A stretch of DNA of 64,000 nucleotides from an uncultured Chitinophaga sp. (GTDB taxonomy: Bacteria > Bacteroidota > Bacteroidia > Cytophagales > Cyclobacteriaceae). The translations under genes and the position numbers were made by a program. The notes beneath the pieces are model-generated. The model had not been told where the DNA came from, made no database searches, and saw only the letters and a program-made list of their open reading frames with translations. Location of the stretch: the NCBI GenBank assembly GCA_902168205.1, contig CABHOK010000003.1, positions 1,054,001 through 1,118,000 of the forward strand, read 5' to 3'. Below, in pieces: positions 1 to 7,934 of the stretch (within the stretch, counting starts at the first letter, position 1; each line of letters begins with the position of its first letter).

Positions 1-538
1 TCACTACCAATCCGTAGAAGCGTTTTAATACTTCCAGAATTTTGTCACGACTTAATAAATTACCCGTTGGGTTATTCGGACTACACAGGAATATAATTTT
101 TGTAGTAGCATCAAACGTTCTGGGGAATGCATCGAGGTCTATATCAAAATCCGGGGTGAGTAATACACGCTGAACGTTCACGGCATTAACTTCGGCACAT
201 ACCGAATACATACCGTAGGTTGGCTCGGTGATGAGTATAGAATCCTGATTTGGTTCGCAGAACGCGCGGATCAGTAAATCGATAGGTTCATCACTTCCGT
301 TTCCTAAAAATATCTGCTTGGGATTTACATTCTTGATCGTAGCGAGTTCCTTCTTTACATTCCACTGCAGCGGATCCGGATAACGATTATAAGGCGATTG
401 GTATGGATTCTCGTTGGCATCCAGGTATATTTCTGCTTCACCTTTAAATTCATCGCGCGCGGATGAATAGGGTTTCATGGTCAGAATGTTTCTGCGAACG
501 AGGGTGCTGATATCCGGAAATGATTTCTTCTTACTCAC
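1..538 (-). CDS. hisC: Histidinol-phosphate aminotransferase, partial (C-terminus beyond window)
   Basis: PLP-dependent transaminase that makes L-histidinol phosphate from imidazole-acetol phosphate and glutamate. Only the first 179 codons are inside the window. The N-terminus reads like HisC: a LVRRNIL segment, then KPYSSARDEF, a DANENPY motif near residue 40, GNGSDEPID near 80 and SPNNPTGN near 155, all characteristic of class I/II aminotransferases of this family. The frame opens with GTG at 538-536; the next in-frame ATG is 20 codons in and would remove conserved sequence, so GTG is preferred. It lies 40 bases downstream of hisD in the same direction, third gene of the his operon. Confidence 0.93.
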   Translation of the reverse strand, partial: MSKKKSFPDISTLVRRNILTMKPYSSARDEFKGEAEIYLDANENPYQSPYNRYPDPLQWNVKKELATIKNVNPKQIFLGNGSDEPIDLLIRAFCEPNQDSILITEPTYGMYSVCAEVNAVNVQRVLLTPDFDIDLDAFPRTFDATTKIIFLCSPNNPTGNLLSRDKILEVLKRFYGLVV

Positions 539-578
539 TGTTTACGTGTTTTGGTGTTTATGTGTGCGGGTGTTTATG

Positions 579-1862
579 TTACTTTAGTTTTTCAAGGCGA
601 ATGGTTACGGCACGTTTGTGACCTGCGAGTTGTTCGGCTTCCGCCATTTCTTCTACAACAGGGCCGAGTGTTTTTATACCAGCTTCGGTAAGTTTCTGAA
701 ACGTTATATACTTCATGAAACTTTCGAGTGATACTCCGGCAAATGCTTTTGCAAAACCATTCGTTGGCAAAGTGTGATTGGTGCCCGATGCATAGTCTCC
801 TATAGCTTCCGGAGAATAATTACCGATGAATACAGAACCTGCATTGCTCACGGCTGCAGCAACGGCATCGGCATTTTTTGTGTTGATGATAAGGTGCTCG
901 GGAGCGTATTCATTAATGAAGTCGAGTGCTGTTGCCTGATCGTTGATGATGATGACGCGGCTGTTGGCGAGTGATTTCTCTGCTATAGCTTTGCGCGGCA
1001 ATTGCTCGAGTTGTTTACTGATTTCGTTTTGTATAGCAGAAACCATGGAGTCATTGTTGAGTACCAGCATTACCTGGCTGTCTTCACCGTGCTCGGCTTG
1101 TGAGAGTAAATCTGCTGCGATGAACGATGCATCGGCTGTCTCATCGGCCATTACCAATACTTCGGATGGACCGGCTGGCATATCAATCGCGAGACCTTCT
1201 TCCATTACCAGTTGTTTAGCTTTGGTTACATACTGATTACCGGGGCCAAATATCTTGTGAACCTTCGGAATACTTTGTGTACCGAAGGCCATCGCTGCTA
1301 TAGCCTGTGCACCACCCGCTTTGAAGATGCGTGTAATACCAACAAGTTTAGCTGCAAAGAGTATAGCCGCGTTGATCTTTCCGGATTTATCAGGCGGTGA
1401 GCAAAGCACTACTTCTTTACATCCAGCGAGTTTCGCGGGCACACCCAGCATGAGTACCGTAGAGAAGAGAGGAGCGGAGCCCCCAGGTATATATATACCT
1501 ACTTTATCGATTGCTACACCTTTGCGCCAGCAGGTTACACCGGGCAATGTCTCCACGGTCATTACATCGCGCTTTTGGGCTGCATGAAACTTTTCGATGT
1601 TGGCAGCGGCTGTTGTAATGGCTTGCTTCAAGGAAGCGGGGAGTGATTTTTCGGCTTCAGCAAGTTCAGCCTCGCTTACACGCAGTTCCTGTATAGATAC
1701 TTTATCGTATTGCAGTGTCAGCTCGCGCAAGGCATCGTCACCGGATTTTTTGACGCGGTTCAGAACGTTACGAACGGAGCTGTCCAGAAATTCAAGTTCC
1801 AGTTGTGGACGTTTGGAAAGTTCGGTCCAGGTTTCCTGCGATGGATTGGAATATATCTTCAT
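579..1862 (-). CDS. hisD: Histidinol dehydrogenase
   Basis: Catalyses the last two oxidations of histidine biosynthesis (histidinol to histidine, NAD-dependent, zinc enzyme) in the cytoplasm. At 427 residues it is full length. Family hallmarks are visible: GVxxWRKGVAIDKVGIYIPGG near 110-130, the Zn/substrate segment SQAEHGEDSQ around 255, EYAPEHL near 320 and DYASGTNHTLPTNGFA near 360. It sits between hisG (23 bases upstream) and hisC (40 bases downstream) and is presumably co-transcribed under the his attenuator at 2826-2956. Confidence 0.97.
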   Translation of the reverse strand: MKIYSNPSQETWTELSKRPQLELEFLDSSVRNVLNRVKKSGDDALRELTLQYDKVSIQELRVSEAELAEAEKSLPASLKQAITTAAANIEKFHAAQKRDVMTVETLPGVTCWRKGVAIDKVGIYIPGGSAPLFSTVLMLGVPAKLAGCKEVVLCSPPDKSGKINAAILFAAKLVGITRIFKAGGAQAIAAMAFGTQSIPKVHKIFGPGNQYVTKAKQLVMEEGLAIDMPAGPSEVLVMADETADASFIAADLLSQAEHGEDSQVMLVLNNDSMVSAIQNEISKQLEQLPRKAIAEKSLANSRVIIINDQATALDFINEYAPEHLIINTKNADAVAAAVSNAGSVFIGNYSPEAIGDYASGTNHTLPTNGFAKAFAGVSLESFMKYITFQKLTEAGIKTLGPVVEEMAEAEQLAGHKRAVTIRLEKLK

Positions 1863-1885
1863 ACTCTATTTATAAGTGATGTGTA

Positions 1886-2746
1886 CTATACGATCATCTT
1901 TTCAATCGGTACAACCAATATACCTTCCGCACCGAATTCTCTTAGTTGGTCGATGCGTTCCCAGAAATCATTTTCATCAACCACAGAATGTAATGAGCTC
2001 CATCCTTCACGCGCCAGCGGTATAATGGTTGGGCTCTTCATGCCGGGTATAACACGTGTAATCTGTTCAATCGCTTCATTGGGACAGTTCATCAGTATAT
2101 ATTTCGTGTTCTTCGCCTTGCGTACAGCTTCAATGCGGAATAAAAGTTTTTCAAGGATCTTTTTCTTCTCAGCATCGAGTGTAGGGTTCGCAATGATCAC
2201 GGCTTCGGATTGCATCACCACTTCTACTTCTTTCAGTCCGTTGCTTAACAACGTACTGCCTGTACTCACAAGGTCGCAGATGGCATCTGCCAAACCTATA
2301 CCCGGTGCAATCTCAACCGAGCCGCTGATCTCATGAATACCGGCCTTGATATTATTTTTCTGAAGGAAGTCTTTAACAATGTTCGGGTAGGAGGTAGCAA
2401 TGTTTTTGCCGTTGAGCCATTGTACACCGGTATAATTTTCAGAACGCGGCACCGCCATTGACAAACGACATTTTGCAAAGTCGAGTCGTTTTACCAGCTC
2501 ATTGTTCTTTTTCTTTTCGCAGAATACATTCTCGCCAACAATACCAACATCGGCAACCTGGTCCTCAACATACTGCGGTATATCATCATCGCGTAAGAAG
2601 AGAATCTCTACAGGGAAATTCCGCGCTTGAGTTTTTAGTTGGTCTTTACCGTTGCTGAAAGAGAGTCCGCTTTCGTGTAACAGATCGAGAGAACCTTCCT
2701 GCAGGCGTCCGGATTTTTGAATGGCGATTCGTAACAAAGTACTCAT
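1886..2746 (-). CDS. hisG: ATP phosphoribosyltransferase, long form
   Basis: First, committed step of histidine biosynthesis: ATP plus PRPP to phosphoribosyl-ATP. The 286-residue length is that of the long HisG form, which carries a C-terminal regulatory (histidine-binding) domain and does not need HisZ. Visible motifs: N-terminal RIAIQKSGRL, then DVGIVGENVF near 95, and GLADAICDLVSTGSTL near 170, the PRPP-binding signature. First structural gene after the attenuator, with about 80 bases between the terminator hairpin and its ATG. Feedback inhibition by histidine is expected from the family, in addition to attenuation. Confidence 0.97.
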   Translation of the reverse strand: MSTLLRIAIQKSGRLQEGSLDLLHESGLSFSNGKDQLKTQARNFPVEILFLRDDDIPQYVEDQVADVGIVGENVFCEKKKNNELVKRLDFAKCRLSMAVPRSENYTGVQWLNGKNIATSYPNIVKDFLQKNNIKAGIHEISGSVEIAPGIGLADAICDLVSTGSTLLSNGLKEVEVVMQSEAVIIANPTLDAEKKKILEKLLFRIEAVRKAKNTKYILMNCPNEAIEQITRVIPGMKSPTIIPLAREGWSSLHSVVDENDFWERIDQLREFGAEGILVVPIEKMIV

Positions 2747-2825
2747 AGTTGTTAAAGTTTTAGCAGCGTATTGCTGCCGATTCCTGTGCGTAGTGTGAAC
2801 TATATATTCTTAAAATGCAGTAAAC

Positions 2826-2855
2826 AAAAAGGGCTTGCCACACCGTGACAAGCCC
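2826..2855 (-). terminator. his attenuator terminator hairpin
   Basis: On the minus strand an 11-bp stem (GGGCTTGTCAC against GTGGCAAGCCC, one G-U pair) with a 3-base loop is followed at once by five T residues. It lies between the His-rich leader peptide and hisG, so it is positioned to stop transcription when the leader ribosome does not stall. Confidence 0.9.
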
Positions 2856-2881
2856 ATAAATTTTTTCTATTTCAAAATTCA

Positions 2882-2956
2882 CTAAAAGGCGGTGCCACGC
2901 ATCGTGTTGTTTCCATGATGGTGGTGGTGTAAGCCTGATGTGATGTTGTTGTTCAT
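2882..2956 (-). CDS. hisL: His operon leader peptide (five consecutive His codons)
   Basis: A 24-codon open frame on the minus strand with ATG at 2956-2954 and TAG at 2884-2882. It begins MNNNITSGL, continues with five consecutive histidines (CAC CAC CAC CAT CAT) and ends MRGTAF. Stalling of the ribosome at these His codons when charged tRNA-His is scarce would favour an antiterminator over the hairpin at 2826-2855. It is too short for routine gene callers. The peptide itself is not expected to have a function beyond sensing. No Shine-Dalgarno sequence is visible, as is usual in this phylum. Confidence 0.9.
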   Translation of the reverse strand: MNNNITSGLHHHHHGNNTMRGTAF

Positions 2957-2971
2957 TGTTCTAAAGCGATG

Positions 2972-3001
2972 CGAATAAATCAAATTGTTGTGAAAAGTCA
3001 A
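2972..3001 (-). promoter_or_regulatory. Candidate his operon promoter
   Basis: On the minus strand TTG (3001-2999), exactly 19 bases, then TTTATTCG (2979-2972). The spacing is that of Bacteroidota promoters (TTG-N19-TAnnTTTG), but the -7 element matches only four of six fixed positions. It would start transcription about 10-15 bases before the leader peptide. Confidence 0.4.
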
Positions 3002-3187
3002 AATCTGTAACGGCTAATTCAGAAAAATGATTAAAAAAATTAGCAATAGTTCCTGATATTCCGTACTAACCACCGTTCGGGAACTATGTAGACGGAACGA
3101 AAGGTATTGTTTGGTGTTTTAAGTTTTGAGAATCAACTTGCAGCCATAGCATTAAATATTGACGTGCACATTTTTGATTTCGTGTGA

Positions 3188-4204
3188 ATGAGAAAGGTAT
3201 TGTATTGGATCGCATTGGCAGGATTAGCAGCAGCCTGCAGCGATAGTAAGGAAACCAGACTGCAACGATATTTACTTCAGGGCAATGAGCAGGTTGCGCT
3301 GCGCAATGCAGAAGGAGCCGAACGTTACTTTAAAGAAGCGCTTCGACTGGACTCCTGTTTTGCAGACGCCCTTAATAACCTGGGCACTTTATATTTTACG
3401 CAGAAGAAATATACCGAAGCGGTTGAGCAGTACGATCGTGCACTGACCTGCCGGCCCGGGTATATCGATGCCCTGCTGAATCGCGCCAACGCTAATTACG
3501 AACTGAAAGAATATTATCGCGCTTTGCAAGATCTCGATAAGGTTGTAAAAGTCAAACCGGATACTGCCATTGTATACTTTACACAAGGACTGGTATATAC
3601 CAAGCAACGTAAGTTCGATGATGCGTTGGCAGTGTTTGGTAAAGCGGGTACCATTGAGCCTGAAAATGCGGAGATCGTAGTAAATATAGGTACACTCTAT
3701 TTTTATAAGAAAGAGTTTGATCGTGCTGCGGCAGAGTTACAACGTGCTCTTCAGATTAATCCGAAGGAGGCAAATGCACTGAACGCGTTGGCCATGATCG
3801 AAGCAGAAAAGAAGAATTACGATCAGGCGCACGTATGGCTCGCACAGGCATTGACGATTAAACAGGATGATCCGTTCTTCCTCAATAACCGCGGCTATAT
3901 ATACCTGATGACAGATAACATTGACAAAGCACGCAGTGATATTGATCAAAGTATCAGTCTCGACCCGTACAACGGATGGGCGTATCGTAACAAAGGCATT
4001 TACTACCTGCAGACGAAACAATACGAAGACGCTGTTCGCGTGCTGAAGCAGGCGGAATCAATGGACCCGTTCATTGACAAAGTATATATATACCTGGCAG
4101 AAGCTTATCTGCAGACGAAAGACTTTGAAAATGCGTGCAAGGCATACGAGAAATCGGTTGCCAATAAGGAGGGCGGTTCCACGAGTATGAAACCTTGTAA
4201 GTAA
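3188..4204 (+). CDS. TPR-repeat lipoprotein
   Basis: A 338-residue protein with a lipoprotein signal (LAGLAAAC; Cys at residue 17) followed by back-to-back tetratricopeptide repeats covering most of the chain, e.g. ADALNNLGTLYFTQKKYTEA, AYRNKGIYYLQTKQYEDA, VYIYLAEAYLQTKDFENA. Around eight repeats fit the length. TPR lipoproteins of this type act as periplasm-facing assembly or scaffold factors; the specific partner cannot be told. Only one base separates it from the Nudix gene, suggesting one transcript. It is divergent from the his operon. Confidence 0.85.
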   Translation: MRKVLYWIALAGLAAACSDSKETRLQRYLLQGNEQVALRNAEGAERYFKEALRLDSCFADALNNLGTLYFTQKKYTEAVEQYDRALTCRPGYIDALLNRANANYELKEYYRALQDLDKVVKVKPDTAIVYFTQGLVYTKQRKFDDALAVFGKAGTIEPENAEIVVNIGTLYFYKKEFDRAAAELQRALQINPKEANALNALAMIEAEKKNYDQAHVWLAQALTIKQDDPFFLNNRGYIYLMTDNIDKARSDIDQSISLDPYNGWAYRNKGIYYLQTKQYEDAVRVLKQAESMDPFIDKVYIYLAEAYLQTKDFENACKAYEKSVANKEGGSTSMKPCK

Positions 4205-4205
4205 C

Positions 4206-4835
4206 ATGTTTTTTGAAGAGCTGACACAAAAACTTTCTGAACGCTTATTGCTGGAATTGCCCGGGGCTACTGCGCATGAGCCCATGCGTGCTATACCGAT
4301 CGGCTCTACCATTCCTAGATTTGAGCACAAGCTGCCTGCAAAACCCGGCAGCGTTTTGATACTGCTATACGAGGAAGATGGTATTGTGAAGTTTCCACTG
4401 ATCAAACGTCCTGAGTATCTGGGGGCACATAGTGGTCAGATCAGTTTGCCGGGCGGTAAAGCTGAGAGCGGAGAGAACCCGATTGAGACAGCGTTGCGCG
4501 AGGGAGAGGAGGAGATCGGTATAGATGGCAGTAAAGTAAAAGTACTCGGAAGACTATCAGATTTTTTCGTGATACCCAGTAATTTTCTGGTAACTCCGAT
4601 TGTAGGCACTATCGAGAAACCAATATTTACTCCTGATAAAAGAGAAGTAGCGCGAATACTGGCTGCTGATCTCTTCGATTTACTCCGTGAAGAAGCCGTA
4701 CTCCAAAAAGAAATTATAGCAGCAGGACAGTATAGAATGATGGCTCCTCACTTTGAAATAGATGGTGAAGTAGTATGGGGTGCTACAGCGATGATGCTAA
4801 ACGAACTTCGATTGGTGGTGCGTGGGCTTGAATAA
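4206..4835 (+). CDS. Nudix hydrolase, CoA pyrophosphatase type
   Basis: A 209-residue Nudix enzyme. The Nudix box runs from GGKAESGENP through ETALREGEEEIGI (pattern Gx5Ex7REx2EExG). Directly before it is LGAHSGQISLPGG, matching the UPF0035/CoA-pyrophosphatase signature (H-x-G-Q-[IV]-S-x-P-G-G) that distinguishes CoA diphosphatases (NudL/PCD1-like) from other Nudix enzymes. Predicted reaction: CoA or derivatives to 3',5'-ADP and 4'-phosphopantetheine, Mg/Mn-dependent, cytoplasmic. One base after the TPR lipoprotein gene. Confidence 0.85.
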   Translation: MFFEELTQKLSERLLLELPGATAHEPMRAIPIGSTIPRFEHKLPAKPGSVLILLYEEDGIVKFPLIKRPEYLGAHSGQISLPGGKAESGENPIETALREGEEEIGIDGSKVKVLGRLSDFFVIPSNFLVTPIVGTIEKPIFTPDKREVARILAADLFDLLREEAVLQKEIIAAGQYRMMAPHFEIDGEVVWGATAMMLNELRLVVRGLE

Positions 4836-4842
4836 TTTTTTT

Positions 4843-4885
4843 TAACCCGCAGAGGACACGGATTTTTGCAGAGCAAACGCAGAAT
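4843..4885 (+). repeat. Intergenic CGCAGAG-type short repeat
   Basis: Between two convergent genes: repeated words CCGCAGAGG, TTGCAGAGC and AACGCAG separated by about 10-20 bases. The reverse-complement words (CTCTGCG, ATCTGC, TCTGCGG) recur at 12787-12817. No coding potential seen. Confidence 0.55.
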
Positions 4886-4904
4886 GTACACCAACACTTG
4901 AGCA

Positions 4905-6461
4905 CTACAATTGCTTCGGAGGCTCCACGAGAATTACTTCCTCGCGCTCCACAACCACTGCCCCTGCAGGATCTCCTTTTCTTTTGCGTACAAATTTTTT
5001 AGGCGTTACAATTACCGGACACAACGTTTCAGTTTTGCGTTTTGAATTATAGGCTGCGAGCTGTGCTGCACGCTCAATAACATCCTTCGGATAATTTTTA
5101 CCAGATTGATATTTGATCAGTACATGAGAGCCCGCTACATCTTTGGCGTGAAGCCACAAGTCTTCTTTAAAACCGTATTTGAAAGTAAGTATATCGTTGT
5201 TCTGTGCGTTGCGTCCTACCCAGATTTTGAAACCGCTCATTTCGAACTCGTGAAATGGTAACGGTGCACTCTGCTTTTCTTTTTCATCAGAAAGTCCTTT
5301 GCTGGAAATGGTTTTACGGAGCGTCTTTAATTCCCCGATTGTTTCAAACTCGTGAAGTTGTTGCTTGAGGTTTTCGATCTCTTTTTCTTTTGCTTCGAGT
5401 ACTTCCTGCAGACGTTGTATTTCGATGTGCTGGTTTTTGGCTTTGCGATAAAATACTTCTGCGTTCTTCTGCGGAGGTATATCTTTTTTTAGTTTTATCT
5501 CTACCGGTTTATTCTCGTGATAAAAATCAGGCAGCGTTACTTTTTCTGTTCCGGGTTTGATCTCGTGCATATAGGCCATGACCAGATCTGCCCACACTTT
5601 ATAGTGGTTATCGCTTTCTACTTCAGTAAGTTTGTCGAATGTTTTTTGATAGTATGCTTCGGAGCCTTGCAGTTTATTGCGTAGCAGCGACAGCGTGGAT
5701 GCTTTTTCACGGATGAAGGCAGCCTGCTGTGTATAGGTATAAAAGAACTCGTTGGTGGCCTTTACAGGATCACGAAATTCCTTTAGTGTATGTCCATATT
5801 GTATCAGCGAAAGCGCCAGGATATTGTCGGCTTGACTAATGAAATATACCGGGTTCTCAAGCTGCTGTTTTATGGTTTGAATTTCCTGCCATTGTTGTTC
5901 GGGAGAAAGTGCTTCAAAATTTTTTGTGGCGAGACTTTTCCAGATAATCTTTCCAAAGGTAAAATATAGCGACTGTAGTTTGGTGCGATGTTGCAGGAAG
6001 CTTTCATAGCTCCAGTCGATGGTGCGATCGAGCGCATTGAGCCGAAGTGTTATATCAGCCGGTATATTATTACGAAAGAGTTGTGCCGGTATATCTTTCT
6101 CAAAGAGTATAATGTTTGATCGGTTGCCATGCATCTTAAAGAGCAACGATTTGTCATCCGACAGAAGTATAGCAAAGCTGCGCTCATTTTCAAACTGACG
6201 GATACCGGCAACGCGATGGCCGATCATGTCACCAAAAAGATCAACACTGTTTTTTCTTGCACGACTAAAATCTCCCGGAAACGAAAGACAGGTAAACGAA
6301 GGGTCAAGGCTTGCTTTGATAAAGAAAGGCTCGGTGTGAGTCTCAAACCGAATTACAAGCTCATCTTTATTCTGACTGAAACACTCGGATATAACCGTTC
6401 CTGTTAAAGTTGTCTCTAACGATTTACTGAGCTGCCGGAGAAAGTAATAATTGTTATGCAC
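4905..6461 (-). CDS. rqcH: NFACT-family ribosome quality control protein (RqcH-like)
   Basis: A 518-residue protein of the NFACT/RqcH family, which binds obstructed 50S subunits and tRNA-Ala and recruits alanine for tailing of stalled chains. N-terminal NFACT-N region (MHNNYYFLRQL onward), a charged coiled coil at about residues 335-375 (EVLEAKEKEIENLKQQLHEF), and a C-terminal NFACT-R (DUF814) domain with DLWLHAKDVAGSHVLIK around 435-455. The D-W-H-GSHV motif is intact. The start is GTG at 6461-6459; an in-frame stop lies ten codons upstream and no ATG is available. Shorter than Firmicutes RqcH, as usual in Bacteroidota. Confidence 0.85.
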   Translation of the reverse strand: MHNNYYFLRQLSKSLETTLTGTVISECFSQNKDELVIRFETHTEPFFIKASLDPSFTCLSFPGDFSRARKNSVDLFGDMIGHRVAGIRQFENERSFAILLSDDKSLLFKMHGNRSNIILFEKDIPAQLFRNNIPADITLRLNALDRTIDWSYESFLQHRTKLQSLYFTFGKIIWKSLATKNFEALSPEQQWQEIQTIKQQLENPVYFISQADNILALSLIQYGHTLKEFRDPVKATNEFFYTYTQQAAFIREKASTLSLLRNKLQGSEAYYQKTFDKLTEVESDNHYKVWADLVMAYMHEIKPGTEKVTLPDFYHENKPVEIKLKKDIPPQKNAEVFYRKAKNQHIEIQRLQEVLEAKEKEIENLKQQLHEFETIGELKTLRKTISSKGLSDEKEKQSAPLPFHEFEMSGFKIWVGRNAQNNDILTFKYGFKEDLWLHAKDVAGSHVLIKYQSGKNYPKDVIERAAQLAAYNSKRKTETLCPVIVTPKKFVRKRKGDPAGAVVVEREEVILVEPPKQL

Positions 6462-6537
6462 AGAACTGAGTCCGATAAAATTGCGCTACCTGTTATGGGT
6501 AAAGATAAAACAAAATCAATAGCAGCGCGGTGTGATG

Positions 6538-7299
6538 TTACAGATCCAACTGCAGGCCATCGTAGGCGAGCGATACATTGTCTGGCAGTGTTTTCTCAAT
6601 GGCAGCATGCAAACCCATTCGGTGACTCATGTGTATCAGATAGGTTTTCCTCGCATTGATCTCTTTTGCTTTGATCAACGCCTGCTCAAGATTGAAATGC
6701 GATACATGTGGTTCGTGTTGCAAGGCATTCAATACAAGTGTCTCCGTCCCTTTCAGGCGCTCCAGCGTTTCATCCGGAATAAAATTAGCATCCGTAATAT
6801 AGCTGAAGTTGCCAAAGCGATAGCCGAACACCGGCATGCGTAAATGCATTACCGGCAAGGGTATAATTTCAAAACCTCCTATAGTGAAAGGCGTAGCATC
6901 GATCTCACGCAAATCAAGACGCGGTAATCCCAGCGGAGCATTTTTCTCGAAAGCATACGCATACTCTACACGCAGTTGATCCAGCGTAGGCTTTGTGCCG
7001 TAGATAGGCATATCGATCTGCTGCCAGAAATTATAGGCGCGTACATCGTCAAGTCCTGCTGTGTGATCGCGGTGCGCATGGGTAAAGATCACAGCATCGA
7101 GTCGGTCTATGTGTTCGCGTAACATCTGCTGACGAAAGTCCGGTCCGGTATCAATCACCCAGCTTTGTCCATCCAATTGTATATGCAGCGCTGTTCGTAA
7201 GCGTTTGTCACGATAGTCAAGCGAACTACAAACTTCGCATGTGCAGCCAATCACAGGAACACCTTGTGAAGTACCCGTGCCTAAAAATGTTACTCTCAA
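6538..7299 (-). CDS. MBL-fold metallo-hydrolase (PhnP/cyclic phosphodiesterase-like)
   Basis: A 253-residue metallo-beta-lactamase-fold hydrolase. The metal motif THAHRDHTAGLDD (HxHxDH) is near residue 75, preceded by GTGTSQGVPVIGCxCxVC, which is typical of the PhnP-like branch with extra structural Cys. A late ligand segment LIHMSHRMG is near 225. The family cleaves phosphodiesters such as 5-phosphoribosyl 1,2-cyclic phosphate; no phn genes are nearby, so the substrate is uncertain. The start is TTG, overlapping the upstream stop as TTGA (7296-7299), which suggests coupled translation with the preceding small gene. Confidence 0.85.
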   Translation of the reverse strand: MRVTFLGTGTSQGVPVIGCTCEVCSSLDYRDKRLRTALHIQLDGQSWVIDTGPDFRQQMLREHIDRLDAVIFTHAHRDHTAGLDDVRAYNFWQQIDMPIYGTKPTLDQLRVEYAYAFEKNAPLGLPRLDLREIDATPFTIGGFEIIPLPVMHLRMPVFGYRFGNFSYITDANFIPDETLERLKGTETLVLNALQHEPHVSHFNLEQALIKAKEINARKTYLIHMSHRMGLHAAIEKTLPDNVSLAYDGLQLDL

Positions 7300-7586
7300 G
7301 CGGCAGGTGATTGTTGTTGTTGCTGTTGTTGCTGAGTGAGCTCTTCATGGAGCTTCAGACTTTTTTCAGAGAACTTGGCGGGGTCCAGGGTAACGCCTTT
7401 TAATATATCCAGCAAGGCATTGATCTTACCTTCGGTTGTAAAGAACTTGTTCACGATCATGATTTTCTGATCCTTCAATACACAATATCCGGCTTTAAAA
7501 TTTCCCTTTTCGTAACGAAGGGTATAGTCCGATTCCGTAATCATCTCCTCGAGCTTTAACAGGAACTGAGTTGTATACTTGATCAT
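7296..7586 (-). CDS. Small conserved hypothetical protein with C-terminal polyglutamine
   Basis: A 96-residue soluble protein, not assigned to a named family. Its body (LRYEKGNFKAGYCVLKDQKIMIVNKF, then EGKINALLDIL) resembles a small protein common in Bacteroidota that I recall only as hypothetical. The last residues are a run of eight glutamines encoded by mixed CAA/CAG, then SPAA. Such a codon run is prone to slippage and length variation. It overlaps the MBL-hydrolase start by four bases, so the two are probably co-translated. Confidence 0.7.
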   Translation of the reverse strand: MIKYTTQFLLKLEEMITESDYTLRYEKGNFKAGYCVLKDQKIMIVNKFFTTEGKINALLDILKGVTLDPAKFSEKSLKLHEELTQQQQQQQQSPAA

Positions 7587-7622
7587 AGTGGTTGTATTCT
7601 CAGGCGCAAGATAAGCAATCGC

Positions 7623-7914
7623 GGGGAAAGTCGGAGAAGTCGGGAAGACAGGAAGTCGGAGAAGACCGAAAGTCCGGAAGACAGAAAAGCCGGGGATTCG
7701 GAATGATGGGAGAATGAAAATTGGAAGTGATATGGCCTGAAGTTTTTTATCTGAAAGGTTGAAAGAGATGATATTGAAAAGTTAGGGATACAGCCAAACC
7801 TGATATAACAAGGTAAAAGATATAGGATGTTGTGAGGTAAAGCCCTAACGTTCTCTTTTCTTTCAAACTTTCGGTCTTCCCGTCTTCCGGACTTCCCGAC
7901 TTCCTTCTCTTCCC
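7623..7914. repeat. Inverted arrays of GGAAGTCGGGAAG-type words
   Basis: The left arm (7623-7685) repeats GGAAGTCGG, AAGTCGGGAAGAC and GAAGACCGAAAG. The right arm (7868-7914) is the reverse complement type (TTTCGGTCTTCCCG, CCGGACTTCCCGACTTCC). The arms share about 45 alignable bases with gaps and enclose about 180 AT-richer bases. It occupies the whole divergent gap between the polyQ gene and miaA; no gene seen. Confidence 0.65.
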
Positions 7915-7934
7915 TTAACTTGCGCCCTCGAAAA

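Noticed and set aside
1710-2336. 208-codon plus-strand ORF
   Set aside because: Antisense to hisD/hisG, no recognisable features.
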